The notes under the pieces: generated by a model
What the model was told of the DNA's origin: nothing
Databases searched by the model: none
What the model saw: the letters and a program-made list of their open reading frames with translations, nothing else
Assembly (NCBI RefSeq): GCF_022201045.2
Contig: NC_068559.1
Location: 806,001 to 870,000, forward strand
Direction: 5' to 3'
Source of the DNA: Citrus sinensis
Taxonomy: Eukaryota > Streptophyta > Magnoliopsida > Sapindales > Rutaceae
DNA: 64,000 bases
Position numbers and translations under genes: made by a program
Part shown: positions 48,922-61,300 of the stretch, piece after piece
Position numbering within the stretch: position 1 is the first letter of the stretch
Layout: the number at the start of each line of letters is the position of its first letter

Positions 48922-50097
48922 TTAAAACAAATGATTTTATTTTCAATGTGTATCATTCCCCGTGCACCTGATCAAAAGCTCGTTCGCTTCGAACCCTAAT
49001 TTTAAAGCTCCATGATTCTCATTCTATGTTCGAATCAACTAAAATTTTGAGCAATTCAGTGGAAAATCACCCAAAAAGTATAAGCTTTCGCAATCAAAGT
49101 GATGTAGGTAATCTCGGTTAAGGTAAGTTTATGTACTACCTTAATTTATCTTTGTTGACTTTAATAATGCTGCTTCATTCGTCATTTTGCTTTGAATTTC
49201 TTCGTGGGTTTTCATTTTATCAGTTCGTTATTTAGAACGATTGGGACTATTAAAAACTTCTGAAATGAATGATGTAGAAGTTTATGCTGTTTTAACATTG
49301 AGAATTAAAAATGTAAAGTCAACTGAGCCAAATGGTATACTTCATTTTATATTTGACAAGTGATATTAAGTTTTCTTCGTGATCACATACTGAATATGAT
49401 TGGTTGAATCCATAACTTCATAGGTTTACTTTGTAGGTTATGCTATAGCTCCGAGAAGTAAAGACCACGTGTGAACCTAAAACAAGTGAAATAGGCTGCT
49501 CTCTTGTGATCTTTTGAGACTCACTGTCATTTCATTCGGGAAATCGATAGAACTAGTATGCGACATGAAGTCCAAAGAAAAGAGTTTAGTTGTTCTGATG
49601 GTGTAATGGGATTTTTTGGGTTGGATTTCGTGGGTACTTGCAGAAGGGTTTTCTCCATTGGTTCACGGTGAGCTATTTGGTGAGATTTGTAGTTCATGAG
49701 ATTGGTGAGAACTGAAAGTGCTTGGATTGTTAGTAATGGCATAGAGAATTGTTGTGAATGATGAAAAGTAATCTATTTGTTTTTTATGGACTGTTTTCAG
49801 AAATTGACAGTGTAAATTCTGAGATTCTGTAACGGAGACCAAGAGCAAACTTTTTAGTTTCTTTTGGCATTAAAGCTTGGAGATGTTTGAAACAACTTAG
49901 AGTTTGGATGGCCATTTGCTGTTATTCAGGGATTAAAAGATATGAGCATCTGTAAGTGGTATTAGATAAGTATATTGGTATTGTGGGTTGATTATGCTTC
50001 TAGTGATTCCTTAAAAATAAGTTTTTCATGCCAGTTCAAGTTGGTAAATTGTTAAATGTAGATACTGATATTCAGAAATAAAGATTAACTGAGAGTT

Positions 50098-50688
50098 ATG
50101 GAATTGACAAAGAAAAGGAGATGCCACATTTTGAAGAACTCCATTTGTTTTGTGTTAGTGGTGGTCTCTGTTTGTTGCCTGTCGATTCTGATTTTTTCAA
50201 TGCTTAGGCTTCCAGATATATCATTAGGAAGCACCTCAATACATGGAGAGGTTTTTAGACGTGAGGAGATTGGGAAGTTCGCAGAGATGATGATTGAGAT
50301 GCTACCCGAAGATCTTGCTTTTACCATCTTTGTTCCTTCGGTGAAAGCTTTTGATCGTGAGCTGAAGCTACAAGTAAATGATAGTCTGGTAGGAGACAAT
50401 GTGAACAATACATATGCTATACTTTCTCGAATTTTGGGTTTCTCGGCTGTTCCTCGGACTCTTTCTTCAATTATGGTTCCTTTTGGTGAAGAGATTTCTT
50501 ATGATTCATTGTCTGGGTTAACATTGTACATTTCAAAGAGTTCAGATGGAAAGCTGTTGGTTAACAGAGTTGAATCAGAGAGGCTTGATCTCAAGAAAGG
50601 GAAGATTGTAATACATATAATGGATGGGGTGATTATGGATGCTGAATTTGAACAATCTGTTCAGCCTGATTACAATGAAGGAGATTAA
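50098..50688 (+). CDS. Membrane-anchored FAS1 (fasciclin) domain protein
   Basis: A 196-codon exon. The N-terminus is basic (MELTKKRRCHILKNS), then one hydrophobic segment (about residues 16-36, CFVLVVVSVCCLSILIFSM) acts as a signal anchor. A single FAS1 domain follows, with the H1-like FTIFVPSVKAFDREL at about residues 75-89 and a later VNRVESERLDLKKGKIVIHIMDGVI. Such domains mediate adhesion or extracellular contacts. This protein has no arabinogalactan-type proline-rich stretch and no GPI signal, unlike classical fasciclin-like arabinogalactan proteins. The region between the CT/TA microsatellite and the start may hold a 5' UTR with an intron (possible donor at about 49107), which is unproven. 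Confidence 0.85.
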   Translation: MELTKKRRCHILKNSICFVLVVVSVCCLSILIFSMLRLPDISLGSTSIHGEVFRREEIGKFAEMMIEMLPEDLAFTIFVPSVKAFDRELKLQVNDSLVGDNVNNTYAILSRILGFSAVPRTLSSIMVPFGEEISYDSLSGLTLYISKSSDGKLLVNRVESERLDLKKGKIVIHIMDGVIMDAEFEQSVQPDYNEGD

Positions 50689-51556
50689 GTGAAACTAACG
50701 TATATAATCATCACCAATGTACAACTTTTGATGTAACAATTCTTGTCATCTACTGCATACCTTCTTAATTTTACAAAAGATTTACAGAAATTGTAGGTAG
50801 ACGGTACTCTCAAATGAATTTGAGCCATTTTCTGTTTCACCTGGTGAATCTTGCATTACAGATGAGTTTGAGCCATTTTTCTGCATAATGTGAAAAGTCC
50901 ACTGTGTAATGTGGCAGGTTCGTGAAACAAATACGCAGAAGAAAGAAGAAACATCTGAGAATTGTTTCATTGTGATCTATGCAAAGTCTTCTGAAAAATC
51001 CATCTGAGCTTGAATAGTTTTGATCAATAAGGAGAGTGGATTTTTCCTTCAAACCTTGGTTGCTTGTGTCTCTGTTCATGTTTCTGGATTCTTGATCTGG
51101 GTTCTGCTTTCTTGTTTTAATTCAATTTCTTTGTGCTTAATTCATCAAGATTCGTTAGAATTAACCTGTAAAGGCTTAAAAGAGTCAACAAAAATAGTAC
51201 TAAACGCATACTTTAATGGAAAATGTAACAATTTCAAAACATCATTTTTATTCTCATTTTTTTTTCTAAGAAAATGCAAATTTAAAAACAATACTGATTG
51301 CGCCCTAAAGTGGCAAATGGTAGGCGCATAAAACAGATTCGAGCAAGGAACATATACAAAATTAGTTCGAGATCCTCAGGAAATAGCAAAACTAGCATTT
51401 CTAGTAAATTTTTTTTCTTTTAATTCTTTATAAAATGATTTTTCAGTTCTTGGGAAGCTCATTGGCATCAATTAATTCAGCATCTCAATAATAACAGTCC
51501 TACTTGTAATAGTTATACCAAAGAGAGCCACATTACATTAAAGGATGTGTTTACTT
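50689..51556. other. Downstream flank of FAS1 gene
   Basis: 3' UTR and AT-rich spacer. A short direct repeat TTTGAGCCATTTTCTG / TTTGAGCCATTTTTCTG lies at 50820 and 50869. No other gene was seen. Confidence 0.4.
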
Positions 51557-51880
51557 AAGCCACCTTTATTTTGATGTATCATTTAAATACCACATAAGAA
51601 ATAGCGGTCAAGGATATCAAAGAAAAAGAGAGAGCCCACCAATTTAACGTTGGAAAACTAGTGTAAAGTAGTTATTTTGAGGCATGATTTTGAGTAGAAC
51701 CTACTTAGTATAAGTGAAAAAGTTGAAGTCGTTTTAGATACTCCTTCATGAGTACTTCAAAATAATGATAGGATAAATAAAAATTGTTAGTCAAACTGCA
51801 CTCATGAAGTTGAAAAAATTAGCATATGGGAAAGAGAGCTAAGATATAGAAGGTTTATATCTAATTACTCGTTTGTGTGT
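51557..51880. repeat. Dispersed repeat, copy C
   Basis: About 320 bases closely related to copy A at 1315-1700: TTAAGCCACCTTTATTTTGA, GTCAAGGATATCAAAGAAAA and CCTACTTAGTATAAGTGAAA. It shows that this is a repeat family rather than a local duplication. A (GT)n run follows at 51908-51925. Confidence 0.7.
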
Positions 51881-52152
51881 GTGTATGAAGAGTTGAATGA
51901 AATTGAGGTGTGTGTGTGTGTGTGTTAATTCGTTTTTTCTCTAATAAAAAATTAAAACTGTGTGTTCTAAGTTGTTTAATTAATATTTGTTTTCCGGTGA
52001 AATTGTAAAGTATCATGCTTTTCGTTTTTAAATTTTTAATAGGTTATTTTGTTTTTTTAAATTCTGCTACCTATTGGCTGCTCTCTCCAGCATTGGCTCT
52101 CTTGCAAACGAAGCCTATAAATCAACCCTAACCAATCCATCACTCAATCACA

Positions 52153-52323
52153 ATGAGATTTTATGAATTAATACAGAGCCAATTTAGAGTGACACAACAC
52201 CAATTAGTTTGTTACTTATTTGTTTTGAGTCGAAAGGAGCTCTCATTCTATGTCGTTGAGAAGATTTTCTTCCTTTTATTATTCTTTAAATTTAATTTTC
52301 TCTGTTTGATCTTTTATTTGTAA
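52153..52323 (+). CDS. Small duplicated open frame, copy 1 (56 codons)
   Basis: It begins MRFYELIQSQFRVTQHQLVC and ends in a hydrophobic, phenylalanine-rich tail. A TATA box (CCTATAAATCAACC) lies about 40 bases upstream. It pairs with 52684-52977. Over the first 38 or so codons the two copies have no indels that change frame, sharing MRFYxLIQxxF, ELxxYVV and FFLLLL. I do not recognise the family. The tail is encoded by a T-rich stretch that looks like intron sequence, so the true coding part may be only the first exon. Confidence 0.3.
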   Translation: MRFYELIQSQFRVTQHQLVCYLFVLSRKELSFYVVEKIFFLLLFFKFNFLCLIFYL

Positions 52324-52683
52324 TTATTATTATTATTATTAATTTTTTTGAATTATTTGTTTGTGTGCTGACCAATTTTGAAGTAGTTACTTGAAATGAA
52401 ATAAAATACATTTCATTCATATATACTTCAAATAAAATATAGGGCTACTTTGAGCATTATAAAATGTCAAGTTGACACAACTTGACTTGACCCTTCTATT
52501 GGATCTGAAATCACATTTATAAAATGTGTAGATCACAAAGAAATACTTGCTAAAATCCTTGCCCCTACATATTTTAAATCTTCAAAGAACCTCCCCCTTC
52601 TTCTTTGATACTCCTACTACCCATTGTCTCTCTTGCAAACAGGACCTATAAATCAACCCCATCCAATCCATCACTCAATCACG

Positions 52684-52977
52684 ATGATGGCCATGAGATT
52701 TTATGCACTAATACAACACCGATTTGGAGTGACATGTCACCGGTTAGCTCGTTGCTTCTTTGTTTCGCGCGGAGAGGAGCTCCCACTCTATGTCGTTAAG
52801 AATGTTTTTTTCCTCTTACTATTACTATTACTATTATTATTAATTTTTTTTGGCAGAAAGCTGAAAAGCCACAAATGCCTGTTAGAGTATCGTCTGGAAA
52901 GTCATCGCTTTTTGCATGATTGTTCTATGAATCAATCCAACCACTCGAACAAATTGAACTTGGAAGAATATGGGTAA
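52684..52977 (+). CDS. Small duplicated open frame, copy 2 (up to 97 codons)
   Basis: The start is one of three in-frame ATGs (52684, 52687, 52693), giving MMAMRFYALIQHRFGVTCH. The same TATA box arrangement (CCTATAAATCAACC) lies upstream as in copy 1. After YVVKNV comes a poly-leucine stretch encoded by a CTATTA repeat, then a basic hydrophilic end. A plausible intron (ending TTTTTTTGGCAG) may remove the repeat, and a donor (GGGTAACT) lies at the end of the frame. Function is unknown. The nearby receptor kinase pseudogene may or may not be connected. Confidence 0.35.
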   Translation: MMAMRFYALIQHRFGVTCHRLARCFFVSRGEELPLYVVKNVFFLLLLLLLLLLIFFGRKLKSHKCLLEYRLESHRFLHDCSMNQSNHSNKLNLEEYG

Positions 52978-53274
52978 CTACAATCGACCTTTCAATTTTC
53001 TCTCTCTAACGCCTCTTCCCGATATTCTTTATTTTTCTTTTTGGATTTGTTTAATTGCTTAATTAGTGCTCAAACTCTCTTTTGATTCTCCATTTCATTA
53101 TTTGCTTTACCTTATTTTCACCAAACTGACATATTAAATAACATAAACAACAGCTTTAGTTTAGATGTTTCTGGCTATAAATCTTTTGTGGAATCTCATT
53201 ATCTTATAATATCATTTGTCATTTTTGCATGTTTCTTTCTGCATCTACTCTCTAAGCTTGTTTATGTCACTATC

Positions 53275-55057
53275 AGCCAAGTGTAAGATATTGTATCCCC
53301 TGGAGTCATCCCTTCTAATCTTGGAAAATTTAAGTAATTGGAAATTTTGAACCTGTTCCAAAATGACCTCATTGGAAATATTCCAGAAGAAATTTTAATT
53401 CAACATAGAGTATTTGTCAGAGTCACTGAATTAGCCCGAAACCACTTGGTTGGATCTATACCTCCAAAGATCGGTAATGTAAAATCTTTAAGGAGATTTG
53501 ATGTGTCTAGGAATAACTTGTCTGGTGAATTTCCAAGTGAACTAGGTCTTTGTTCTAGCATTGAAGAGATTTATTTGGTGAGAAACTTCTTTCATAGATC
53601 CATTTCTTCATCACTAAGTTCTTTGAGAGTTGCTCAAGAGATTGATCTGTCTCGGAATAATTTGATTGGAAGAATTCCAATTTTCTTCGTAGGTATTTCC
53701 TTAAAGTATCTCGACTTATCATTTAATGATTTAGGGGGCGAAGTACCAGCAAAAAGAATTTTTGCAAATGCTAGTGCAGTATTATTTATTAGTAATTGTA
53801 ATAGTCTTTATGGTGGCATAGCTGAACTACAACTACCCAAATGCACCAAGAACAATTCAATGAATTGGAACTTCTCTCAAGGACTGAAAATAATAATCTT
53901 AACTGAGCTTTTCCAAGATTAGTCATCTTGTCATTTTTCATTTTCTGTAGGTTCAAAAAAAGGAGGGGACCTTCCAAGCAACCTTTAAGACTCACACTTA
54001 GAAACGCAATTCCAAAAGAGTATTATGAAAGTCTCGTCAAAGCAACCGATGGATTTCCATTAATTAACTTGATTGGTGTGGGTAGCTTTGACGCTGTGTA
54101 TAAGGGAGTATTTGACCTAAATAGAGCTGTTGTTGCAATCAAAGTTCTTAGCATTCAATGCCAAGGAGCTTCTAAGAGTTTCATGGCTGAGTGCAAAGAC
54201 TTGAAAAATATCTGTCACAGAAATCTTGTCAGGGTTATAACTTCATACTCAAGTATTGATTTTCAAGGTAATGAATTCAAAGCTCTAGTTTATGAGTACA
54301 TGCCAAAATGGAAGTCTTGAAAAATGGTTGCATCCAGATGCCCTAGTTTATAAGTATTGCAATTGATGTGGCATCCGCACTAGATTATCTTCATCACCAC
54401 TGCCAAGAATTGATCCTCCATTGTGATCTAAAGCCAAGCAATGTCCTTCTCGACAATGACTTTTTTGCTCACATTGGTGATTTCGAACTAGCTAGATTTC
54501 GTCAAGAAGTCTCAAATCCAACTCAAAGCAGCTCTAATGGAGTAAGAAGAACAATTGGCTATACGGCTCTAGGTTATAACACATAATCAAATCCCATTAA
54601 TTTTATTTATTTATTATTTATTTTTAATTTTTGCTTCATTTTAGGTTTTTGAACGGAAGATTATGACTTAGGAAGTGAGGTGTCAACAAATGGAGATGCT
54701 TACAACTATGGAATATTGTTGTTGGAAATGGTGACAAGAAGAAAACCAATAGACTTTATGTTTGAGGGAGACTTGAATCTTCATAATTTCGCAAGAATGG
54801 CCTTCCCTAATCGTGTGATGGATATTGTGAATCTAGTTCTTCTAAATGATAATAAAGTTTTGGCTGGTACTAATAGCAATATGCTAAGGAAAACAAAAAT
54901 GAACAGCAGATTAGAATGTCTCATTTTTATGGTAAGAATTGGAGCTGCTTGTTCAATGGGGTCATCACAAGATCGAATGAACGTACCTAATGCAGTCCAT
55001 GATTTACAATCAGTCAACAACATTCTTCTACCTGAAACTGTATTCAAAAGGTAAAAA
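53275..55057 (+). pseudogene. LRR receptor kinase pseudogene, LRR-XII (Xa21/EFR-like)
   Basis: The pieces, in order, are four to five leucine-rich repeats (53290-53800; LARNHLVGSIPPKIGN, DVSRNNLSGEFPSELG), a damaged membrane and juxtamembrane region, a kinase N-lobe (53928-54320; VGSFDAVYKGVF, VAIKVL) and a C-lobe (54368-55054). The catalytic loop reads HCDLKPSN, the non-RD form typical of immune receptors in subfamily XII. The metal-binding DFG is DFE. Breaks include a stop within the repeats (53335-53337), a stop at 53920-53922, a one-base insertion before the stop at 54318-54320, and a deletion after LHPDA. The signal peptide and most repeats are missing. Living relatives sense microbial molecules at the cell surface. 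This copy cannot. Confidence 0.88.
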
Positions 55058-55059
55058 AG

Positions 55060-55243
55060 GTAACTAGATGAGACGATATTCTCCTATAGCTTTTGCCCAG
55101 GTGATATAAATTTACATTGTATCCTTTGCCCAAGTGATATAAAGGCAAAAAACGTAACTAGATGACACGATATTCTCCTATAGCTTTTGCCCAGGTGATA
55201 TAAATTTGCATTGTATCTTTTGCTGATTACTTCATTTATGCTT
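55060..55243. repeat. Two-copy tandem repeat, 94-bp period
   Basis: The unit with GTAACTAGATGAGACGATAT and TAGCTTTTGCCCAGGTGATA occurs twice, directly after the kinase pseudogene. Confidence 0.85.
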
Positions 55244-57558
55244 TTTTCAGTCTAACCAATAACAGGGCACCAAAGTTAAAAGCTTCATCAAGCAGAAAAG
55301 AGTAAAAGTTATCGTAGACAAGGAAAATGAGGCTCCCAGAGGGAATAACATTTTATCAAAGTCTACATCCTGTAGGTTTATAATAAAAAATTTGGGAGTA
55401 TGGAGTGCTCCAACGGCTTCAATGTTAAAAGAAAGAAAAAAAATATTAACTGCAATATATAGAAACTTCTTGGGCATATGCAAAGGCAATGCAGTTCTGT
55501 TTTCGGAATATACAATAATTTACTGTCTGTCAATCAGGCATATACATGGATAAATTTTCAAAGTTTCAGCAAGAAGATCTCAAGAGATATTAGATATTAG
55601 TGATGCTGAAATTGGCTCTCTCTTATTTGAAATATGGTACCGATTCAAGTCCTTTCTTACTCCTTTCACATTGGAGCTAATGCCACCGGGTCAAAATCCA
55701 GCCCGTGCTGCTGTACAAGATGTTTGATAATGAGAATGCTGCTCATCATACATTGACTTCAGAGCTGCAGGCTTGGTGTCAGTCATGTGAAGATTTTTTC
55801 TTGAAGGAATATTACATGTCACTTGTCCAAACTTGCAAGTGGAAGCTTGGAAGGAATTTCTGTTGTTTACTTCCATTTTGAGCTTTGTTAGTTTATTGCA
55901 AATTATTTTTATCTTATGTAATTGAGCCATTAACATAAAGAATTCAAAATTTTCCACCAATCAATCTTAATTGAATTCTTTAAACTCAATTAATTAATTT
56001 TCGTTCTTTGCAACCTAAGAATTAGAAGATAAAGGATGCTGATGCTGAACATAATGCAACTTTCAACTTCTGACAAGAGGCGCGCCTTGCTATAGGTTCG
56101 CAGAAACTGCATCATCCTTGACACTAGAAAATTAACTTTTTGGTCCAAAAGGGCTGCTTTCTTTCTGACTAAGGTGATTCTTTCAGATGATTAAATATAT
56201 TGCAGGGGCCAGGAATGTCATCAGGCTTTGCCAAGCACATTTGTTTGTAGAGAGTCAAATATAAACAGCGGACACATTGCAATTGCTTCTTGTCCTCAAC
56301 TCCTGAATACATTCAGTTATATATTCTTATCTTAAATTTTGACAAATCAACTCCACCAGATATCAACTATGTTCAGAAAAACCGACAACCCTTGCTTGGA
56401 ACATGGAGCAGATCCATCCACTTTTGCTAGTAGGTGATAAAAGAGAAACTTTCTCAAGCTTCCTGTCTGATGAAGTTTTCGTTTTGACATATCTTATCTG
56501 ACTTCATGAGTTATTGTAAAATTATTCAATGTATTAGACATGCTAAATGTTTCATCAAGCTCTATCTCATCAAAGGATGATGATCAATTCCTTAGCAATG
56601 CTTTTCAAGTTTTTTAAATATTTTGTTGATATTCCAATGTTAAATAACTCAGAAAAATCTGATGATATGATTGCTCTGCCATGCTGCCCAAGCAATTAAC
56701 TACGGAGAGCCCTTCATTATGTGCAACATTGGTGGTTTTCCTTTGAAGCTGAAAATTTGCTTTCTCCTGTATTGGTCCCATCTACTGATTGTTGCTTTAT
56801 ATTATCATTATTGTTATTATTTTTGGTTCCTTTTGGTTTCTTTTGGGGGCACTTTGGCTTGTTCCAGCATCTGGGATGGTTGTCAAAACACATATATCGA
56901 TTGACGTCATAAGGCATATGAATAGATGATGAAAAAATTGAGTTTACTGAATATTCTCCACAAAGCGGAGACAATAATTTGTGAAGAATCATTATACTGC
57001 TCTTCGGTGAATTTCCCATGCAAACTAAGTAATATGTAGTAATACTCCTCCAATTAAATCGTAAACAGAATTAAAAAAAATTAAAAAAAAAAGGCCCAAC
57101 CCAATTTCAAAACAGTGTTTCTATTTACTCCCCACCATTTTTATCCTTTCAACCTAGTTGTTGACGTATCACAGTTTTTTAAGCTAATGTGAGGTAACTC
57201 AATTACTCAGCGAACTAGTAATGCATGAAATTCAAATATGGAAGCAGACCCAATGTAGTATATACTACTAATTTATACCAATAATAGTTAAGCAGTTCAA
57301 GAAGACATTTCTCATGAGAGGAAGCAAATTCCAATTTCCAAGCATTCACAGAAAAAAAAAAACAATCTTAATTTTATGTGCAGGTAGAGAAGAATGTCCA
57401 AAGCATTTTTAATTTTTTAAACAATAATAAACTATCATCACTACTCAGAATCTTCATCTAATACAGCTTCCAAATTTTATCCCTTAATTCCTGCCCGGCC
57501 CATCCTTAATTCTAAACCCAACTCTTTTTTCTTTTTCTTTTTCAATGAAAGCTTTGTT
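55244..57558. other. Intergenic stretch
   Basis: Unique-looking, less AT-rich sequence. A minus-strand frame near 55700-55960 and a plus-strand frame near 56671-56904 have no ATG-supported conserved domain. They could be decayed exons, but I cannot assign them. Confidence 0.35.
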
Positions 57559-58241
57559 CTACAGGAAGTTTAAACGCAGATCCAATGGTGGATGATCCAT
57601 TTCTGTTCCAATTGTATAAGAAAATGTTGTACCCTCTTCCTTGAATTCGTCTCCATGCATCCTCATCTTCTCTGACTCTTGATCATCAAAAGAGTTCAAC
57701 GGGAAAAGTTGTAAAGTTTCAATAACTCTTTCAGGCTCATCATGTGCTTCTCCTGCTACATGCATATGACTATTATGAAACTCTACATAATCTGGGGAAA
57801 AAAAAAGAACAAATATAACTTATTAATTAGATGAAAATTAAACTATATATTTAGGGAACATAAGGAAATTTTTTTTTCAATTTTTAGCGTACGTTTTGGG
57901 GATGAAATCTTGTCGACATGGCGAATAAGATCCTTTTGATGGTCATAATCCACAGATACTTTGCGACGCTTCTGTCTCTCCCTAGCTTTATGATTTTGAA
58001 ACCAGTAAAAGACATTCTTGCTTTCAATCTTACCATAAAAGCTTAACTGAGTAGAGATCTTCTGAATCTGATCGGTGCTCGGCGTTCGGAGCCCCGACGT
58101 GAACAAGTCAGTTAGGACTTTAACTTGTTCGCTGGTCGGGTTCCACCGCCCACACTTTGTTCCAGTGTCACTATTATCGTTACCGTTACCAGCACGAACA
58201 TGTCCAGCTTTAACGTAAAAGCCTGAGATCCTCTCGTCCAT
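57559..58241 (-). CDS. WOX5: WUSCHEL-related homeobox 5-type transcription factor
   Basis: Two exons on the minus strand, 58241-57893 and 57791-57559, joined by a GT-AG intron (193 codons). It is a nuclear transcription factor. The homeodomain lies at about residues 30-95, starting [20 protein letters not shown] and ending with the helix-3 sequence [19 protein letters not shown]. The WUS box TLQLFPL follows in exon 2, and the C-terminus LDLRLNFL is an EAR-like repression motif. The GTKCGRWNP start and the ETLQLFPxNSF block match WOX5/WOX7 rather than WUS or WOX4. In Arabidopsis WOX5 keeps root stem cells undifferentiated from the quiescent centre. A TATA box lies about 90 bases upstream of the start. 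Confidence 0.93.
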
Positions 58242-58333
58242 ATTTTGAATTTGATCTAATAGAATTGTGGAAGTGTCTGTGAATTAACTTTCTTTCTGAA
58301 CACAAAAGATAATGAGTTCGTGTGCATTACTCT

Positions 58334-58340
58334 TTATATA
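58334..58340 (-). promoter_or_regulatory. TATA box of WOX5
   Basis: On the minus strand it reads TATATAAAGAG, about 95 bases before the ATG, giving a leader of about 60 bases. Confidence 0.6.
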
Positions 58341-58399
58341 GTAACAAGTACACGAGTAAATAATTATTTTTGATTTGTTAAGTTTTGTTTTATCGAATT

Positions 58400-61300
58400 G
58401 GTAATGAAAGGATGAGAGAATCACTGAATCAATCCTTTTGTAATATCAATATGCTTTGATTTTAGGGTTTGTGAGATTGAGTTTTTGGCCCGGTTTTTGT
58501 GCAGAGATAGAGAGAAGAGACATGCGCAAAAGCTGCCACTGTTGAACGTTTTGGTCGGCGAGCAGACAAAGAAGTAAGTTTAATTAATTATTAATAAACT
58601 ATATTGTATTAAATTTGTGTCTTTTTTGAGTTAGGGTGTTTGTGTTTTTCAGTAAAGTTTATAAGCTATATTAAGTGTGTTAATGTTTTGTCATGCATGC
58701 GTTTTGAAGACTAACCTAATGAGTCCAAAATCACCACGACACGTGAATAAATCCAAAGCTTTGTTTTTAAACTAGAGCATATATGCTAAAGAACATGATA
58801 ATGGGAACAATAGTTATATTAATTATTAATTATCTTAAGTGGGTGTGCGTGTAATAAAAAAGAAGATTAATTGATGTAAGTGAAAGTCAAAGTGATCACA
58901 TTGTCTGATCTTTGTTGGACGGTTGTGATCTGAAATTAAATTGACCAAATCACTAGAATACAGTCAAATAAAGTTAGGGCTAATCCTGAACCTTCTTTTA
59001 AGGGGAGTGGGAACACAAACTAGAAGACAATAAAGCCACCAAATTGAATTTTGATTTTGAGGGACAACTCATGACCAGCCAAAAGGTAAGCAAATTAAGA
59101 TTATTTTTTTGTCATGCGGCTCTTGTCTTAGGCAACTACATGTCGTAAGTTCATTGTTAATTGGTTGCTTCATCTTTTTGCTTCATCAGCTCACGATCTC
59201 AAAAGTAAGCGAGCATTTGTGTACATTAGGGTTTGTCTTGCGACTAGAAATTTGAGCATAAGCGAAGCGTGATTTTTAATTATTTGAGTAATGGAAACTA
59301 AATACTTTGGGATTCGCTTAACGAGATAGAGATTTGAGGGTATTATTTCATGACTTGTTGGAACTAGGGAAAGTTCAGAGACTAGCTAGATGAAGCATAT
59401 ATAGGACAAGTATGTATAAAAAGATTTGGACATACAAGTAATGTGAAAACAGCAAGCATGTTTATGATGAGATAGCATAATTGTTGACCTTTAGCACAAT
59501 TAGCTTCAATTTTTGCAAGACTATTGCGGTAAAATCTTCAGTTTGTTTAAAAATATGCCAGCAAAGCAAATATATCGATTAATCAAATTTGGGTAAGTTT
59601 GCATCCTCTATAAGTTCATATTTTACTTCACATCCTTGGAAATCAAAATTCAAACGAGAAATTGAGAGTTGAGTAATCACTTTCCTTTCTCACTTTCGAG
59701 AAGAGATTTAATTCTCACCAAATCCAAATGTGGATAGGATTCTCTACAATTGAGTGATCAAATTAAATTTTCAAACTATGCTTATCAGATGTGTACATAT
59801 AAGATTGGTAAAAAGAAAAAAAAGATTGGTAAAAAGTTATAAAAAAAAGATTGTAGTTATAATAAGAAATTTTATATATATTATACACACACACTTGCTA
59901 CCGCAGGTTCTGTAATTTGATCACCAGAAGCTAAAATATACTTAAGCCAGTTTTATTGTTTTTTGAATTCTGTTATACTCATATTATTATTGATATTACA
60001 TCAGACATTACAATTAATATTTACAATCATACTAAATAACTGGGACCACCGCTATACATTAAGTCACTGAAGCATTTGTCCAAATACTTTAAACTCTCTA
60101 TAATATTCGAGAGATGCTTACTCCACTCACATTTCGTAAAGGATAAATTATCTCAGATCAATTAGCTGGTAATTGAGGGAGTACTGAAACTAACTTTTAT
60201 AAAACTCTTATGGAGACTCAAAATCTTACACTTAACATTATAAGTGTAAGGATTCTCCCATTAAACCAAAGGCCCATTGGTAAGCCAGCTTTATTGTTAA
60301 TCAATCAAAATTTGGCTAAATGTTTTCCTGCTTTTTCCACATCTACATCCATCAATAATTTTTATTGATCCAGTGGGGTATAATTTTAAATTGAATTGTG
60401 TAAAAATTTAGGTTCTTTTGCAGTGTTTTCTTCTCTTAGTCAAGGAGTAGCAGTGGCAAATTATTGTTTTGCGTGCTTAATATCATCAATTCCCAAGGAT
60501 GTTCTCACTAAAATAATAAAAATTTGTCACTAAGCACTTGGCAGATAAATTGGCACTAAGATTGCTGCTTTCTAACTCCTAGGTATTTACTTGCCCTCCT
60601 GACTAAAATATTCTTTGCCTCTGTTTTTATCTATTTGTTATTTTATTATTCTAAGGAGCAATAAGTGCAAGGCGATCAGGATTAGGATGTCCATTTTCAT
60701 ATTCTTTTAATTTTTGTTAGAAGAATAAGATCCAAATCACAATGTTCGCTCTAAGGAGGTTTTATTTTATTCAATCATACTGTGTCAACAAAATATTTAA
60801 GATTATGCACTGCATAATTTAAAAATTAATTTTCTTACCAAATGAGAAAGTAAATTCAAGTACTTTGAAGAAAGAACGTTCAAGTACTTTAAAGAAAGAA
60901 CGAGTTTATTTTATTTTGATGAAAGAAAATATAATTTTTTTTTCGTGAGAATAAATAAGCATTTTGGGGGAGGGGGATTACACGTGTACCTAATTACATT
61001 AACTCTGTGAGCTTAAAATAGCCCTTATCTAAAATTAGGTTAAGCGCAACACTTGATCATTTTCAATAAATTTATGCTTTAGATAGCATGGATATTTGAA
61101 TTAGAAATCAATTAACTTTATTAAAATATGAAGAAATCAGCACAAGAAGTTAGAAGAAGGATTTAAGACCGGGTAACTGAGATCGAAAAAAGTGCCATCT
61201 CTGTCTTGTTGCTTGTCCTTTGTATGTGTCCACGTGGATCCTGCAACACATGGACGCATGTTATGACATGAAAGCTGAAGAAAATGTTAAAATTCAGTGA

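Noticed and set aside
48808..48999. Frame with a Leu-Ser repeat
   Set aside because: It is translation of the (CT)n microsatellite.
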